64,000 bases of DNA from positions 26,793,241 through 26,857,240 of the forward strand of contig JASWHV010000005.1 in NCBI GenBank assembly GCA_030760725.1, in the 5' to 3' direction. Position 1 is the first letter of the stretch; the number at the start of each line of letters is the position of its first letter. Below the pieces are notes generated by a model. That model was not told the origin of the DNA. It worked only from the letters and a program-made list of their open reading frames with translations, and ran no database searches. This stretch comes from Neostapfia colusana (Eukaryota > Streptophyta > Magnoliopsida > Poales > Poaceae). The translations under genes were made by a program, and so were the position numbers. Below are positions 63,372 to 64,000 of the stretch, piece by piece.

Positions 63372-64000
63372 GGACCCCTCGAGTGCCGGTAACGTTTCCG
63401 TTTCCCGGCCATCCCCGACTGACGGGGGGTCTGCGCCGCAGCGCCCGGAAGCTGAAACGGTCGCAGCGGCCCCCAAGCCGGTGAAGGCTCCTTCTGCGCC
63501 TGTCGGCCCGGCTCCTGCAGCAGTGGCGACACCTCCTGTTCATCCCCCTTCACCAGTTCGGGAGCCGGCTGTTGCTGAAGGTTCAGCGGGACCGGCTGGC
63601 GGTGTCCCGCCTCCGGTTGTCGAAGCGGGAGAAGCTGCCACGGGCCCTACAGCGGGCAGCGAACCGGGGTGCACCGGAAGCGAGCCTGCTCCAGTGCCGG
63701 ATTCTCCTGATTAGCACCTTATTCCGGTCGCCAGAGCGTCAACTTCTCCTGAAGACGACGTGATGGAGGAAGTCGGGGGCGCGGCTTCGGCCTCTGCCAC
63801 CCCGCTGCCCCTGGCGGACGCCCTTGAGCTCGCCAAGATGAGCGTTCGGCAGGTTCTGGCCGCGCTCGGTCGCGAGCTGGAGGAGCAGGTAGGTGAGAGG
63901 GATCGCCTCCTCACCTGGGGGCGCCTCTTGAAGGAGCGGACCGAGGAGGTCAGGGGGGAGCTTGACTCGAGGCGGGCATCACTCAATGTCATGGAGGCGC
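63372..64000 (+). pseudogene. Accessory protein (aORF) of F, exon 2, partial
   Basis: Pro/Ala-rich frame to a TAG at 63712-63714, then the same frame continues with DDVMEEVGGAASASATPLPL and the start of the coiled coil (SVRQVLAALGRELEEQ, RDRLLTWGRLLKERTEE) to the window edge. Confidence 0.7.

Larger units (their letters stand above)
61194..64000 (-). mobile_element. Element F: left end of a reverse Tat-lineage element
   Basis: The 3' LTR (61194-62342), spacer and the first half of the accessory gene are visible, and the element runs out of the window. It inserted into the intron of the S accessory gene; the presumptive target duplication is acccg (61189-61193). Confidence 0.8.

Overview
This window is a block of plant repeat DNA with no recognisable host gene. 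Everything that can be identified belongs to LTR retrotransposons of the Ty3/gypsy group. The combination of Tat-type elements carrying an antisense accessory gene and chromodomain elements with LTRs of 3 kb or more points to a grass (Poaceae) genome, probably heterochromatic or intergenic. The species cannot be named from the sequence.

Two kinds of element are nested in each other. (1) Tat-lineage elements have LTRs of about 1.1 kb (TGTCGGTACC...CTTCGACA), the primer site TTTGGCGCGCCAGG, gag-protease, a pol with an extra archaeal-type RNase H, and an accessory gene (aORF) on the opposite strand next to the 3' LTR. Visible members are X (1-1817, enters from the left), H (1818-17772, split by A), A (4490-16069, complete, target duplication aagac), R (17773-29587, reverse, split by B), S (29588-30101 and 53123-61193, split by C), D (30423-38499, complete, reverse, target duplication ctcgc) and F (61194-64000, reverse, leaves to the right). 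(2) Chromoviruses with very long LTRs, probably Tekay/Del-like, are B (18500-29419, complete, target duplication tccgg) and C (30102-53122, an LTR-internal-LTR-internal chimera). The nesting reads S > R > H > A, with X inside H, B inside R, C inside S, D inside the LTR of C and F inside the aORF of S.

None of the elements is fully intact. B has one frameshift between reverse transcriptase and RNase H and has lost two conserved residues. C has three in-frame stops and a frameshift in the integrase half, a stop between Gag and the zinc knuckle, and has lost catalytic residues, mostly by C-to-T or G-to-A changes. A and S have decayed or deleted pol genes. D has lost pol completely yet keeps LTRs about 2% apart, a gag frame and an almost open aORF, so it is a young non-autonomous derivative.

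Four observations deserve attention. First, the LTR of C appears to contain a complete three-exon mini-gene: TATA box, exon 1, a 69-bp exon followed by a GC-type donor, exon 3 with stop, and a poly(A) signal, all in phase. The LTR of B keeps the same plan. Second, C encodes a protein upstream of gag whose first 22 residues line up with the histone H3 tail without a gap, including TARKSTGG, in an element whose integrase ends in a chromodomain. Third, the accessory gene of the Tat elements carries a 78-79 bp intron with the same phase in several copies. Fourth, the U3 regions of the two unrelated lineages share a similar array of CACGTG-centred units.
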